From Allosphingosinicella deserti (lineage in GTDB: Bacteria > Pseudomonadota > Alphaproteobacteria > Sphingomonadales > Sphingomonadaceae): a stretch of DNA of 64,000 nt. Position 1 is the first letter of the stretch, and every line of letters starts with the position of its first letter. This document shows, piece by piece, positions 8,901-18,434 of this stretch. The notes below the pieces were generated by a model. It was given only the letters and a program-made list of their open reading frames with translations. It did no database searches and was not told the origin of the DNA. Made by a program: the position numbers and the translations under genes. The stretch spans positions 32,001-96,000 of the forward strand of contig NZ_PXYI01000011.1 of NCBI RefSeq assembly GCF_003012735.1, in the 5' to 3' direction.

Positions 8901-10748
8901 CTACTCGCTCAGCTCGTCGACGGTCTTGAACCACACCATCTGCGCCTGCCATCCCTTTGCGGCCGCCTCCGACACGAATCTGTTGGTCCATTCCGGCCCG
9001 CGGCCGCCGAGGGGCGGTGCAATGACATCCTTCTCGAACGGACCGGAACCGGTCAGCAGCAGCACGCCCGACCAACCCGGATGGTTGACGTCCAGCTGCA
9101 TCTGATACCGGTCATTGCCACGATCGCTGACGATGCGGCTCTGCTGCGCCAGTGCCTTCAACCCCTGGCGGCCGAGAACCCCGGTGCCCGGACCCGAGAA
9201 TTCCGGGTCGATGACGCCCGACGGCTCGAGCCCGATCAGCGCGAAATCGGACTTCGGGTCAGCGATGGCGAGCTGCAGAATGACGTTGGCCGCATTCTCC
9301 CCCGGATATCCGGTCAACGCGGGGTCGTTCGGCTGAATGCGCATCTCGAACTTGCGCTGAGGCACCGACAATTGTCGCGCATCCGGCGCCCGTATCTGAC
9401 GGTAGGTATCGAGCGCGGCGCATCCCGATTGGGTGATTTGTGCGACCTCGCTGAAGTCGATCCCCGCACCTGCGATCTTGCTCTGCGCCAATGCCTGCGA
9501 GATCTCGTTCTGCGCGGCGGAGGGATTCCCGGCGACGCCGGTCAGCCTGATCGTCGGGCCGACCTTTCCTGCGGTGACATCGACGATCTGGAGCCATGTG
9601 CAGCTTACCGATGGCAGAACTGCGTCGATCGCGGTTCGAGCGACCTGCGTCGGATCCCGCGTCCCGATCACGGGTTCGGGCGCGTCTACGGGAGGCGGGG
9701 ATCGCGTGAGCAGCCAACCCGACCCAAGCACTCCGGCAATGGCGACGATGCCGCCTGCGATCCAGAGCGGCTTGCGAGCGCGATTCGTGGGCACGGGCGC
9801 CTGCATCCCGGCAAGCGTGGCAAGCTCTGCCAGGACGGCTTCCATCGATTGGAAGCGCTCGGCCGGATCGGCACGAAGCATCTTCGCCAGGATCGGCCTG
9901 AGCGGCTCGGGAAGGCTCGACAGATCCGGGCCGGCACGCCGCTTGTCGACGGCGTCGGCCAGTGATCCGCCCATCTTGACGTCGGAACCCTGTGCGAGCG
10001 CCAGAACCACGAGGGCGAGGCTGTAGACATCCGTCCACGGCCCGATCCGGCCGCCGAAATCACCCAATTGTTCCGGGGCGACGTAGTTGAGCTTGCCCGC
10101 GAAACCATCGCCGACGATGGTTGCCGAGCCGGGATCCATCTCCTTGGCGATGCCGAAGTCGATGATCTTCGCACGCGCCAGATCCCCGTCCTCGAGGAGG
10201 ACGTTGTCCGGCGCGATGTCGCGGTGGATCGCGCCGAGCTTGTGCGCGGTGTCGAGACCGGACGCCATGCGCGAGAGAAATCCAACGAGATCGGGCAATT
10301 CGGCCCTGATCTTTCCCAGGTGAAGCGAAAGGTTGGACCCGTCGATATATTCGGTAACGATGTAGAGGACGCCGAGCTGCGGTTCCTGCGCCAGGACGCG
10401 ATACTGGACGAGGGCTTCGTGCCGAAGGCGGGTCAGCGTTCGCGCTTCCTTGCGGAACATCGAAATGACGTTAGGATCGGCCGCGAGCGACGGCAGCATC
10501 ACCTTGATGGCGACGCGCTCGTCGGTGTTCACGTTCACGCCTTCGAAGACTTCGCCCATGCCGCCCCGAGCAATGAACGTCTTCACTTCGAAAATGTGGT
10601 TGAGGACGTCGCCGATCTGAATGCTGGTACCGTCAGTGCGTGGGGCGAAGCCGGTGCCGGCCGGCTGAAAACGTGTCGCCGCATCGGCCGGAACGAAGAC
10701 CGTTTTCTGATCCCTTGGCGGCGGCGGGTCTTTGGGCTCTTCCGTCAT
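8901..10748 (-). CDS. ppkA: PpkA, T6SS transmembrane Ser/Thr protein kinase
   Basis: A 615-residue kinase. The first 45 residues are Pro-rich with a KTVFVP motif (Thr16) resembling one in TssL. The kinase domain spans about 45-310: glycine loop ARGGMGEVF, VAIKV with the catalytic Lys, HRDIAPDN catalytic loop, DFG and YVAPEQ. The catalytic loop has Ala where most kinases have Lys. One membrane segment (PLWIAGGIVAIAGVLGSGWLL) is at about 335-355, leaving a roughly 255-residue periplasmic part with a type VI secretion-associated fold of unclear role. It is the last gene of the tssK-to-ppkA operon and overlaps pppA. It probably phosphorylates TssL or TagH. Confidence 0.94.
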   Translation of the reverse strand: MTEEPKDPPPPRDQKTVFVPADAATRFQPAGTGFAPRTDGTSIQIGDVLNHIFEVKTFIARGGMGEVFEGVNVNTDERVAIKVMLPSLAADPNVISMFRKEARTLTRLRHEALVQYRVLAQEPQLGVLYIVTEYIDGSNLSLHLGKIRAELPDLVGFLSRMASGLDTAHKLGAIHRDIAPDNVLLEDGDLARAKIIDFGIAKEMDPGSATIVGDGFAGKLNYVAPEQLGDFGGRIGPWTDVYSLALVVLALAQGSDVKMGGSLADAVDKRRAGPDLSSLPEPLRPILAKMLRADPAERFQSMEAVLAELATLAGMQAPVPTNRARKPLWIAGGIVAIAGVLGSGWLLTRSPPPVDAPEPVIGTRDPTQVARTAIDAVLPSVSCTWLQIVDVTAGKVGPTIRLTGVAGNPSAAQNEISQALAQSKIAGAGIDFSEVAQITQSGCAALDTYRQIRAPDARQLSVPQRKFEMRIQPNDPALTGYPGENAANVILQLAIADPKSDFALIGLEPSGVIDPEFSGPGTGVLGRQGLKALAQQSRIVSDRGNDRYQMQLDVNHPGWSGVLLLTGSGPFEKDVIAPPLGGRGPEWTNRFVSEAAAKGWQAQMVWFKTVDELSE

Positions 10749-11512
10749 CTGTGCAGAGACCCTGCCGATCCCACGAGGGACAGCATCGTCGATTCGTTCA
10801 CGCCGATCAGGATGGCCGTGACATTGTCGGGGGCGCCCCGCTCAAGCGTCAGGGTGATCAAGTGATCGAGTGCCTCCGGGCGGGAGCAGGAGTCGAGGGC
10901 GGCAGCGATTTCCGCGTCGGAGACGCGGCTGGTCAGACCGTCGCTGCACAGAAGGAAGATGTCACCCGGCTCGGCAAGATCCGCCACCGCATCGACCTCG
11001 ACTCCCGGCTGCACGCCAATCGCGCGGGCGAGCACATGGGACATGGGATGCATGGCAGCGTCTTCGGCCCGGATGAGCCCGCGGTCGACCATGTCCTGCA
11101 CCTGGCTGTGATCGCGGGTGAGTTGGTGGAGTCTGCCGTCCCGCAGCACGTAGCCGCGGCTGTCGCCCACCCAGAACAATCCGAAGCGATCGTTGCAGAG
11201 ATGGAGCGCGACCACCGTCGATCCCATCTGGATGCTACGCCGCTCCGCTTCCTCGTGGATCTCGGCATTGGCCCGATGAATGGAATTCGCGATCACGGCG
11301 CAGGCCGCATCGAAATCGCTCGGCAGCGACACGCCTTCCAGCATGTCGATGATCCTGGCGGAGGCCCATTCGCCATTGTCGTGGCCGCCCATACCGTCGG
11401 CAACGGCCCACAAGGATCGGTCCTGCCAAAGACAGAAGCTGTCTTCATTGTTGGTCCGCACGCGACCCGCATGCGTGGCACCGACGCTGTCGATGCGGAG
11501 CTGCCGCATCAT
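10745..11512 (-). CDS. pppA: PppA, T6SS PP2C-family phosphatase
   Basis: A 255-residue PP2C (PPM) phosphatase. The metal-binding acidic residues are present in NNEDSF, VADGMGGHDNGEWAS, FWVGDSRGY, LCSDGLTS and GAPDNVT. The family member PppA reverses PpkA phosphorylation and switches the T6SS off. An adjacent pair of ATG codons is at the start; the first, at 11512, overlaps the tagF stop by four bases. An in-frame upstream extension only shadows tagF. The C-terminus overlaps the ppkA start. Confidence 0.94.
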   Translation of the reverse strand: MMRQLRIDSVGATHAGRVRTNNEDSFCLWQDRSLWAVADGMGGHDNGEWASARIIDMLEGVSLPSDFDAACAVIANSIHRANAEIHEEAERRSIQMGSTVVALHLCNDRFGLFWVGDSRGYVLRDGRLHQLTRDHSQVQDMVDRGLIRAEDAAMHPMSHVLARAIGVQPGVEVDAVADLAEPGDIFLLCSDGLTSRVSDAEIAAALDSCSRPEALDHLITLTLERGAPDNVTAILIGVNESTMLSLVGSAGSLHR

Positions 11513-12033
11513 GCCTTCTCCTGCCTCGCGCTCAACAGCGTCTGGAATAGCCCACTCGGCCGCTCGCCCGAAAGCTGCACCGGAGGGAAGTCTTCGCCGC
11601 CGGCCGTCCACCAGACGGCTTCCATGTGAACGGTCTCGCCGGGCTGCGGGACGATCGAGCCGGCTTCGCCGGCGAGACGATCGACGGTCCATGCCTCCTC
11701 GAACGCTCGGTAGAGCAGCGCCTCGCATTGCGCGGCTGCGTCCAATGCCTGCGCCGGAGCGAGCCCCAGCCCGGCGAGGTAGAATGGAAAGCGGCGCCCG
11801 GCGCTGTCGATCGACGGGATCATGACGCCCGCATTCATAAGCGCACCAGCGCGCGTCACGAACCGCCAGGGTGGTGCGCGATCGTACAAATCCTCGAATT
11901 CGGCACCGAGTTTCCCCCGAACGTCGCTCAACCCTGCGGACATCCATCCATCGAGCGCGTCTCGCTCTGCGGGCGAGAGCCCGCGCGCGAGAAAATCGCC
12001 GTGTGTCGGCAATTTGCCGAACAGCTGCACCAT
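11509..12033 (-). CDS. tagF: TagF, T6SS post-translational repressor
   Basis: A 174-residue TagF (DUF2094) protein. It starts MVQLFGKLPTHGDFLARGL, the canonical TagF N-terminus, and continues with WRFVTRAGAL, GVMIPSIDSAGRRFPFYLA and the VWWTAGGED motif. TagF holds Fha or the baseplate inactive. I prefer the ATG at 12033, two bases after the tssM stop, over the upstream GTG at 12066 that would overlap tssM by about 30 bases. In several Rhizobiales TagF and PppA are one fused polypeptide; here they are two genes with an ATGA overlap. Confidence 0.92.
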   Translation of the reverse strand: MVQLFGKLPTHGDFLARGLSPAERDALDGWMSAGLSDVRGKLGAEFEDLYDRAPPWRFVTRAGALMNAGVMIPSIDSAGRRFPFYLAGLGLAPAQALDAAAQCEALLYRAFEEAWTVDRLAGEAGSIVPQPGETVHMEAVWWTAGGEDFPPVQLSGERPSGLFQTLLSARQEKA

Positions 12034-12035
12034 GT

Positions 12036-15000
12036 TCACAGCGTTGCCGGGCAGCGGAACGACCACAGGTCGCCGCGGCTGAACGGGTTGCGCTGAGAGG
12101 GCAGCTGGACCGCCAGCGTGGCCGCGGCCGTGCCCTCACCGAAGGTGGCACGGATCGATTGCGGACCTGCATTCTCCTTGTCCGCCTGGCCCATCAGCCG
12201 AAACAATGCCCACGGCCCTTCCGCTTCGAAGCGGCGCAACTCCTTCCCGTCTGCGCCGTAGAGCACCACCGACGCTTGCGGCAGGCCACCCGAAATGGAC
12301 CACAGAAGCGGTTTTGGCAGGTTGTTGGCAGCGTCGAACTTGTAGGTGGCCCCCCCGTTCGACACTTCGACCGAGGCGACGGCGGTGCCCATGGCCGCCA
12401 TCGACACCTTGAGCGGCAGGCCTCCCGCCAGCAGATCGCGGATCTGCGCAGCCTTTGCGAATTGCTCGGGGCTTCCCGGGTCCAGGGTCCGCGCGATCGG
12501 ATCGTCCGGCTTCCAGCGCCAGACCGGGCCGCTCGTGTCGGTTAGCGGCATCAGCCGCTTCTGAACGAACGCGTCGAGCGTGCCGCCCATCCCGAAGACG
12601 CGGAGGACATCAACCGCCGGGGCATCCGCCTCGGCGGCCCCGAAAAAAGGGAAATGCTCCTGGGCGACCTCCTGACATGCCGGGAGCACCGATTGCGCAT
12701 AGGCATCGGCCACGGCGCCTTTGGCGGCGCTTACTTGCGCGGCCGAACCGCCTCCCGATGCGGAATTGACGAAGGACTGTAGCTGCGGCGGCGCGCCGGC
12801 CGCCGCCGTCTTCACCGATGCCATCGCGCTCGCCATCTGGGCCTGCGTCGCCTCGGAACCGCCGCCGCCGCCGATCGATCGCGCGGCGATCACCGCCTGC
12901 CCTGCCTGCTTGAGGGCGGCCACGAACTCGTCGATCGGCCCCGGGGTCTTTCCGTCGCCGACATAATCGTGAACCGGCTGGAAATAGTTGGTGATCTCGC
13001 TTCCGGCATCCAGTCCGGCCGCACGGCCCTGCGTCGCGTCCCCCGCATAGCGCCCGAAGCGCGAGCGATTGATCCGGTCCTGGACCACCCGTCTGCCGAT
13101 CGCCTGTGCCCCGCCCTCGAAGATCGTGTTCTTCCGAAGTTCGAGCAATACGCGTTTCAGCGGGGAGGGGCTCTTGGTCACCGCCCCGAATGCCGCGGCA
13201 TCTCGGAAGTAATCGCCGGGCTGCAAGGCCGCGATCACCGCCTCCCAGGCCGCAATATAATCCTGGGCGTAGAGGCCGGCCACTCCGGGGCGGATGTTGC
13301 TCATCTCGTCCTGCACGCCACCCGTCGCAGCGTCGCCGCCGAGCACCCAAAGGTCGCGTTTGAGATCCTCCTGCACCGTTGCAAGGCCGAGCGTGTAGGT
13401 CTTCTCGAACCCGGCCCGCGTGAAGAAATAGGGCACCCGCGTCGAGAGAACCTGATCGCGGTTGGCAAAGGCTGCCGCGTCGCCCTGCGACAGGACGTTC
13501 GCCACTTCCCAATCGGGACCTGCGGTTGCTGCCTTCTGCTTCATCACGGCGTAGGCACGATCCGCCAGCGACAAGGTGCCGATCGCGGCGCGGGCATGGG
13601 CAACCAGCTGCCCGTCGAGCGGCGGTTTCCGATCGGCCCAGACGCTGGCGAGGTTGCGGTCCTGCAACAGGGCGGTGAGATGGGTGGCAAGCTGACCGCG
13701 CTCGGCGGCGCTGTCGGACCCCGGAAACACCTCGGTCGCCCAGTCGCTCGTCACCCAGCGATGAACGGCCTTGGCGTCCATCGGTCCCTGCTGACCCAGC
13801 ATCAGATAGACTTTCAGCGGCTCGTACAGCGCCATCGCGTCGCCGCTGTGGCCGCGCATATAGTCTTCAAGGCGAAGCATCAGCCTTGGCAGCATCACGC
13901 GGCGAAGCGCTTCGCGATAGCTTTCCTCGGCTTCGACACTGAGACTGCTCTGGAACAGGCCCAGCCGCATCATCAGCGGCGGTCCGCCGGCGGCCCGGGC
14001 CGCATAGCCGCGCGGAAGTGCGCGGAGGCTGTTGAGGCCCGGCAGCGCCGCCCGAAGGTCGCCATCGCTTTGCCGCACCTGCTTGAGATCGATGCCGGCC
14101 TCGCGAAACTGGGTGCGGGCCGTCTCGGCGCCTGCGAGGAGGCTGGCCTGAAAGTCGCGGTTTCGGGCGAAGCTGACGCCCCATGCAGCGAAGGTGACCA
14201 GGATCATTGCGGCCATCGCGGTCAAGGCGCCGACCAGGCGTGCGCGCTGGCGCATGCGTGCCGCAGGATCCATCGCGACCAGGCCCGCTTCGGGAAAGAT
14301 CACGTCGCCGAGCAGCCGGTTCAGGAAATAGGCACGGCCCGAGCTTCCCTGGCCGGGGCTGCCCGCGGCGGGGCGATCGTAGATTTCCGCCATCCCGGCG
14401 AGAATCCGGTCAAGGGGAGCGCCCTCCTGAATGCCGCTGGTGAAATAGAAGCCCCGCAAGGTGCCGGTGGGCTCGGCGCCCGTGGCGAAGGCGCCGTCCA
14501 GGAACCGCAGGATCCGGGATCGCAGGGATTGGAGCTGCGATGGGAAACCGAGCAGCAGCGACCGCCGGAGCGGGTCCACTTCCTCGAACAGCCGCTTGGC
14601 CTGGCGATCGGCAACCGATTGTGCGGTCTCGTCGAACGCCTGGGCCAGGACCTCGGCGATCGGCTTGCCCTGCTTGTAATCGAACGTGTGACCGAGCACC
14701 GCGCGACGACCTTCGACGTCGAGATCCTCGAAGAACTCCGCGAAGCCGGCGAGCCGGTCGGCCTTCGTGAAGATCATGTAGACCGGCGCCGACACTTCGA
14801 GGGTCTTGCGCAGCTCAGCCAGCCTGCGTCGGACGGCGGCCGCGTGCGCATCGATCGCGGCGCAATCCACTGCAAGAAGCTCGTCGAGTCCGATGGCGAC
14901 GATCACGCCATTGATCGGCTGGAGGGGCCGATGCTTGCGAAGCAGGGCGAGAAAGGATGTCCAGCCCCGTGAGTCGACCTGGCGATCGGAATCCTGGCTC

Positions 15001-15500
15001 GTATAGCGGCCGGCCGTGTCCACCAGCACGGCCTCGTCGGCGAACCAGAAATCCAGGTTGCGGGTGCCGCCGACCCCCTGGGCCGCGCTGTCCCCGAACG
15101 GGAAGCGCAGTCCCGAATTCAGGAGCGCCGTCGTCTTGCCGGCTCCCGGCGGACCGATGATCACGTACCAGGGACGGGTATAAAGGTAGTCGCGGCGCTT
15201 GCCCGACGCCGATCTGAGCTGCGTGATCGCGGCACGCATGCGCTCGCCGAGGGCACGGCCCTCCACATCGGCAGGATCCGGGACGAGCTCGGCTGCGATC
15301 GCCGCAGACGCTTGTTTGGCACGCCGGCGCCGGAGATAGGCGAAGAGCCCCCAGATCGCCCCAACCACCAGCACACAAAGGAGGCGCACCCATAGCGGAC
15401 GCAGGAACGCGACGAACAAGGGCAGCCCGAGGGCAAGCAGCAATGCCACCAGCAGTGCGCAGGTGATCGTGACGAACCACCAGTTCTTCAGCAAACGCAT
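12036..15500 (-). CDS. tssM: TssM/IcmF, T6SS inner-membrane ATPase-like subunit
   Basis: A 1154-residue TssM of normal length. Two membrane segments are near the N-terminus (about 8-33 and 36-55), followed by a cytoplasmic NTPase domain with Walker A GPPGAGKTT (116-124). A third membrane segment lies at about 410-430 (LVGALTAMAAMILVTFAAWGV). The large periplasmic domain follows, with the conserved WRWKPDD and PFSRGDLW-type ends. The ATG at 15500 has GGAGAG 8 bases upstream; a TTG at 15518 overlapping the tssL stop is the alternative. TssM spans the envelope with TssL and normally contacts TssJ, which was not found. Confidence 0.96.
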   Translation of the reverse strand: MRLLKNWWFVTITCALLVALLLALGLPLFVAFLRPLWVRLLCVLVVGAIWGLFAYLRRRRAKQASAAIAAELVPDPADVEGRALGERMRAAITQLRSASGKRRDYLYTRPWYVIIGPPGAGKTTALLNSGLRFPFGDSAAQGVGGTRNLDFWFADEAVLVDTAGRYTSQDSDRQVDSRGWTSFLALLRKHRPLQPINGVIVAIGLDELLAVDCAAIDAHAAAVRRRLAELRKTLEVSAPVYMIFTKADRLAGFAEFFEDLDVEGRRAVLGHTFDYKQGKPIAEVLAQAFDETAQSVADRQAKRLFEEVDPLRRSLLLGFPSQLQSLRSRILRFLDGAFATGAEPTGTLRGFYFTSGIQEGAPLDRILAGMAEIYDRPAAGSPGQGSSGRAYFLNRLLGDVIFPEAGLVAMDPAARMRQRARLVGALTAMAAMILVTFAAWGVSFARNRDFQASLLAGAETARTQFREAGIDLKQVRQSDGDLRAALPGLNSLRALPRGYAARAAGGPPLMMRLGLFQSSLSVEAEESYREALRRVMLPRLMLRLEDYMRGHSGDAMALYEPLKVYLMLGQQGPMDAKAVHRWVTSDWATEVFPGSDSAAERGQLATHLTALLQDRNLASVWADRKPPLDGQLVAHARAAIGTLSLADRAYAVMKQKAATAGPDWEVANVLSQGDAAAFANRDQVLSTRVPYFFTRAGFEKTYTLGLATVQEDLKRDLWVLGGDAATGGVQDEMSNIRPGVAGLYAQDYIAAWEAVIAALQPGDYFRDAAAFGAVTKSPSPLKRVLLELRKNTIFEGGAQAIGRRVVQDRINRSRFGRYAGDATQGRAAGLDAGSEITNYFQPVHDYVGDGKTPGPIDEFVAALKQAGQAVIAARSIGGGGGSEATQAQMASAMASVKTAAAGAPPQLQSFVNSASGGGSAAQVSAAKGAVADAYAQSVLPACQEVAQEHFPFFGAAEADAPAVDVLRVFGMGGTLDAFVQKRLMPLTDTSGPVWRWKPDDPIARTLDPGSPEQFAKAAQIRDLLAGGLPLKVSMAAMGTAVASVEVSNGGATYKFDAANNLPKPLLWSISGGLPQASVVLYGADGKELRRFEAEGPWALFRLMGQADKENAGPQSIRATFGEGTAAATLAVQLPSQRNPFSRGDLWSFRCPATL

Positions 15501-15514
15501 CCGGCGCTCTCCGA

Positions 15515-16972
15515 TCAATAACGCCGCGGCACGATGATCTCGACCCGCCGGTTTCGCGATTTGCCCTCCGCCGTGCCGTTCGACGCAAGGGGGACGGTCT
15601 CGCCCATGCCTTTGGTGGAGACCCGGGCAGGATCGTTGAGCGTGCCCCGGATGATTTGCCCGACCGTTTCGGCGCGCGCTTCCGAGAGCGCCAGATTGTC
15701 GGGGAAGGTCAGGTTGGATACGCGGTCGCTGTCGGCATGCCCTTCGATCGTCACGGATCCCTTCTCCCGCTCGATCGCGGCACCGATGCGGCGGAACAAG
15801 GCTTCCCGTCCGGTTTCGAGCTGATCAGAACCGGACTGGAACAGCTGCCCGACCGTCGTTCGAACCCGCACCGTCTGCGCATCCTCTTCGACCGTCACCA
15901 GACCCTCACGAATCTCCGGCTCCAGGAATTTCTTCAGAGCCGATGCCTGGGCGCTATCGCCGCTCGGAAGATTCGCGGCAGGGCGGGAAAGGGTCAGGCG
16001 TTCATCGGGAGCGATGCCGGCCAAGGCCGTGGACGGCGCTTCGGCACCCGACATCAGCACCAGGCGGAGCACGATGTAGACCAGCAGCAGGAGCATCGCG
16101 GCGGCGGCGGCGGCGAGGGCCAGGAGGTTCCAGAAGCCGAGCCGCCGCATCGGCGCGGTCTCGCCGCGCCAACGGGGCGACAGCTCGACCTGCGACAGGC
16201 CGCGCACATGCTGCAAAGCGCTTTGAAGTTGCGCCATGATCTCGTGGAGACGCCGCTTGCCGTCGGGCATCACTCGGAAACGGCCCTCGAACCCGCTTGC
16301 CAGGCAGGCGTGATAGAATTCGATGATGTCCAGATTCTCGCCGGGCGCGCGCAACATGTCGTCGGTCAGCTGCCAGAACCGGTCGCCGCCGATATTCTCC
16401 TGAAAAAATTGCACGACCATCGATCGGCGCGCCCATTCCGCACCGTCGGTGCCGACATTCGGAAGGTTCTGGGCCACATCGTCGATGGTCGCGCAAACCG
16501 CATATTTGGCCCGCTGCCGAACCTCTTCCCGGTAATGCGGTGCGATCGTGCGGTCGAAGGCGCTGATCAATTGCGTCGCTTCGCGATGGAACTGCGGAAG
16601 TGGCGCCCGGACGCGGCCCGCCCGGATGCCCGCGGCAAGCGCCAGCACGGGGGCGGCTTCGGTGAGCATGACGTTGCGCACCTGGGGCGGTGTCGCAGGA
16701 CGTGGAACGTCATCCTCGGAGAGACGCGACGGCGCGAGCCTTGGCGCTTGCTGCGCCATTCCCGAGCGGGAGAGTGGTGGGGGGGCATCATAGTCGCCTG
16801 TGCCCGCAGGTGCCGCGGTGTCGAAACCGGGGTTGCCCGCAGGCTGCCCCCAGCCGCTGCCAGGCGGCGTCTGCCCTGCTCCTCCATGGCCGCCGGGGGC
16901 GTTGCGCAACCCCTGCAGGGGAGAGGGCCGGAATACGGTCCTGTTGCCGCGGTCGTCGCCTTCCCCGCTCAT
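15515..16972 (-). CDS. tssL: TssL (DotU) with C-terminal OmpA domain
   Basis: A 485-residue evolved TssL. The N-terminal 100 residues are Gly/Pro-rich and contain the RTVFRPSP motif at about 11-18. The DotU domain follows (LTEAAPVLALAAGIRAG, YAVCATIDDVAQNLP, FFQENIGGDRFW, FYHACLASGFEGRFRV). One membrane helix is at about 265-290. The C-terminal OmpA domain carries VTIEGHADSDRV, NLALSEARAETVGQII and NRRVEIIVPRRY for peptidoglycan binding. The ATG at 16972 overlaps the tssK stop by four bases. In Agrobacterium, TssL is the PpkA substrate, so the TVF motif is a candidate site here. Confidence 0.95.
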   Translation of the reverse strand: MSGEGDDRGNRTVFRPSPLQGLRNAPGGHGGAGQTPPGSGWGQPAGNPGFDTAAPAGTGDYDAPPPLSRSGMAQQAPRLAPSRLSEDDVPRPATPPQVRNVMLTEAAPVLALAAGIRAGRVRAPLPQFHREATQLISAFDRTIAPHYREEVRQRAKYAVCATIDDVAQNLPNVGTDGAEWARRSMVVQFFQENIGGDRFWQLTDDMLRAPGENLDIIEFYHACLASGFEGRFRVMPDGKRRLHEIMAQLQSALQHVRGLSQVELSPRWRGETAPMRRLGFWNLLALAAAAAAMLLLLVYIVLRLVLMSGAEAPSTALAGIAPDERLTLSRPAANLPSGDSAQASALKKFLEPEIREGLVTVEEDAQTVRVRTTVGQLFQSGSDQLETGREALFRRIGAAIEREKGSVTIEGHADSDRVSNLTFPDNLALSEARAETVGQIIRGTLNDPARVSTKGMGETVPLASNGTAEGKSRNRRVEIIVPRRY

Positions 16973-18309
16973 CGTCCGGCCCTCTTCACACACCAGAGCT
17001 CGAGCTTGAGCTGCGGCCAGTCGCCGGCGACGTGCAATCCGAGCGCCGGTGCGGAGGCGAAATCGCGCCAGTCGGGCGCGCCGCGGTCGAGCTCGAAATA
17101 TACGAAACCCGGCAACACCCGGATCTGGGGCGGCGGCGTGGGCGTGTGGCGAAGCGGAACGCCAGGAAGCGCGCTGTCGACGATCTGACGCATCTTCTGA
17201 ATGGCGCCGATCTTGGCCACGGACGGAAACAGTCCGCGGATTTCTTCAAGCGGCGCGGCGGCCGCGACGGCCAGGTAAAAATAGCCGTGCTGATACAGGT
17301 GATGATCGGTGATCTTCGAGACATAGGCCCCTGGGCCCGCATTCTCGAGCGGCATCTGAATCGCGGAGCGATCGAAGACCGCGGCGAGCATCGACTGGAG
17401 CAGGTCCAACACCGGTTCGAAGCAGGTCTGCGGATTCTCGTGATCGTAGCGCGGCAAAGCAGGGGGTTTGCGTTCGGGCCGGATCATGGTCGCGATCTCG
17501 CCCGCCATTGCTACGAACGTCTCGTAGAGGCGCTCCGGGTGCAGCATCGGCAGCCGTTCCGCGTGCTGCAGTACCGGGATCCAGCGGTTGAGCGCCTGGA
17601 GCAATAGAAAGCTCGCAAAGGTTTCGGCTCCGCCCTCCGTCGCCTCCACGGCGCGCAAGGCGAGCTCTTCCGCGCGCTGCTCTGCGCGGCCGACAATGTC
17701 GGTCACCGCGCCGCGAAGACGGGTGGCGGCGTTCTTGTCGAGGGTCGGCGGGATGAAGCGATCGTCGAACATCAAGCGCCGATTGTGCACCTCGCGCACG
17801 CGCGCAACGCCGAGCGTCACCCGGCCATAAATCTGATCGCGCGTGACTCCGAACCTGATGTTCGGCCAGCCATAATCCACCGCCTCCGTGGTTCGGTCGT
17901 CCGAAAAGGCGTCGGCGGTTTCGCGCTCCTCGACGAGGAAGCGGGCGTCCAGCGGGTTGGTCTCGGCGTCACGGAATTCTGTAGCGCCACTCTGTTGCGC
18001 CGGCAGGGTCAGGTAGATGATCGCGTCGCGCGCTTCGGCGGGAACGTCGAGCGGTTCCGGCGGCGGCATGTCGTCGGGGATGGCGAATGGCGTTCCATCC
18101 GGCAGCACCCCACTGGCGCGCGTAACCCCGAACTTTCCGAGGCTCGCGAGATCCTCATCGACGACGAGCTCTGTGAATCCCCAGGGCCAGGGGCAGATGC
18201 TCGCCACACGGGCGCGGACCAGCGCATCGATGAAGCGATCCTGGGCCTGGAAATGTTGCGGCCGCAAGAACATGCCTTCGCGCCACGCGACGCGATTGTT
18301 TCCGGCCAT
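16969..18309 (-). CDS. tssK: TssK, T6SS baseplate-membrane connector
   Basis: A 446-residue TssK. The N-terminus NNRVAWREGMFLRPQHFQAQDR is diagnostic, and the C-terminal receptor-binding part includes VYFELDRGAPDW. TssK trimers link the baseplate to TssL/TssM. The ATG at 18309 is chosen because the family begins there; the longer in-frame extension is antisense to the divergent M23 gene. It is the first gene of the tssK-tssL-tssM-tagF-pppA-ppkA operon. Its promoter should lie in the 125-base divergent gap at 18310-18434. Confidence 0.95.
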   Translation of the reverse strand: MAGNNRVAWREGMFLRPQHFQAQDRFIDALVRARVASICPWPWGFTELVVDEDLASLGKFGVTRASGVLPDGTPFAIPDDMPPPEPLDVPAEARDAIIYLTLPAQQSGATEFRDAETNPLDARFLVEERETADAFSDDRTTEAVDYGWPNIRFGVTRDQIYGRVTLGVARVREVHNRRLMFDDRFIPPTLDKNAATRLRGAVTDIVGRAEQRAEELALRAVEATEGGAETFASFLLLQALNRWIPVLQHAERLPMLHPERLYETFVAMAGEIATMIRPERKPPALPRYDHENPQTCFEPVLDLLQSMLAAVFDRSAIQMPLENAGPGAYVSKITDHHLYQHGYFYLAVAAAAPLEEIRGLFPSVAKIGAIQKMRQIVDSALPGVPLRHTPTPPPQIRVLPGFVYFELDRGAPDWRDFASAPALGLHVAGDWPQLKLELWCVKRAGR

Positions 18310-18434
18310 TTCGTTCCAGTCTCCCCAGCGGGCATCGGTCGTTTCAAGTACAGCTTCCGATTCGGATAAAGCAACGGTAATGGCGAGGCTAGGGGCGCGG
18401 AAAGCTCTTTCCGCCGACGTCGGAGCCACGTGCA

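Noticed and set aside
12969-14972. A 667-codon open frame on the plus strand opposite tssM
   Set aside because: It is antisense to a well-conserved gene and has no family signature; long antisense frames are common at this GC content.
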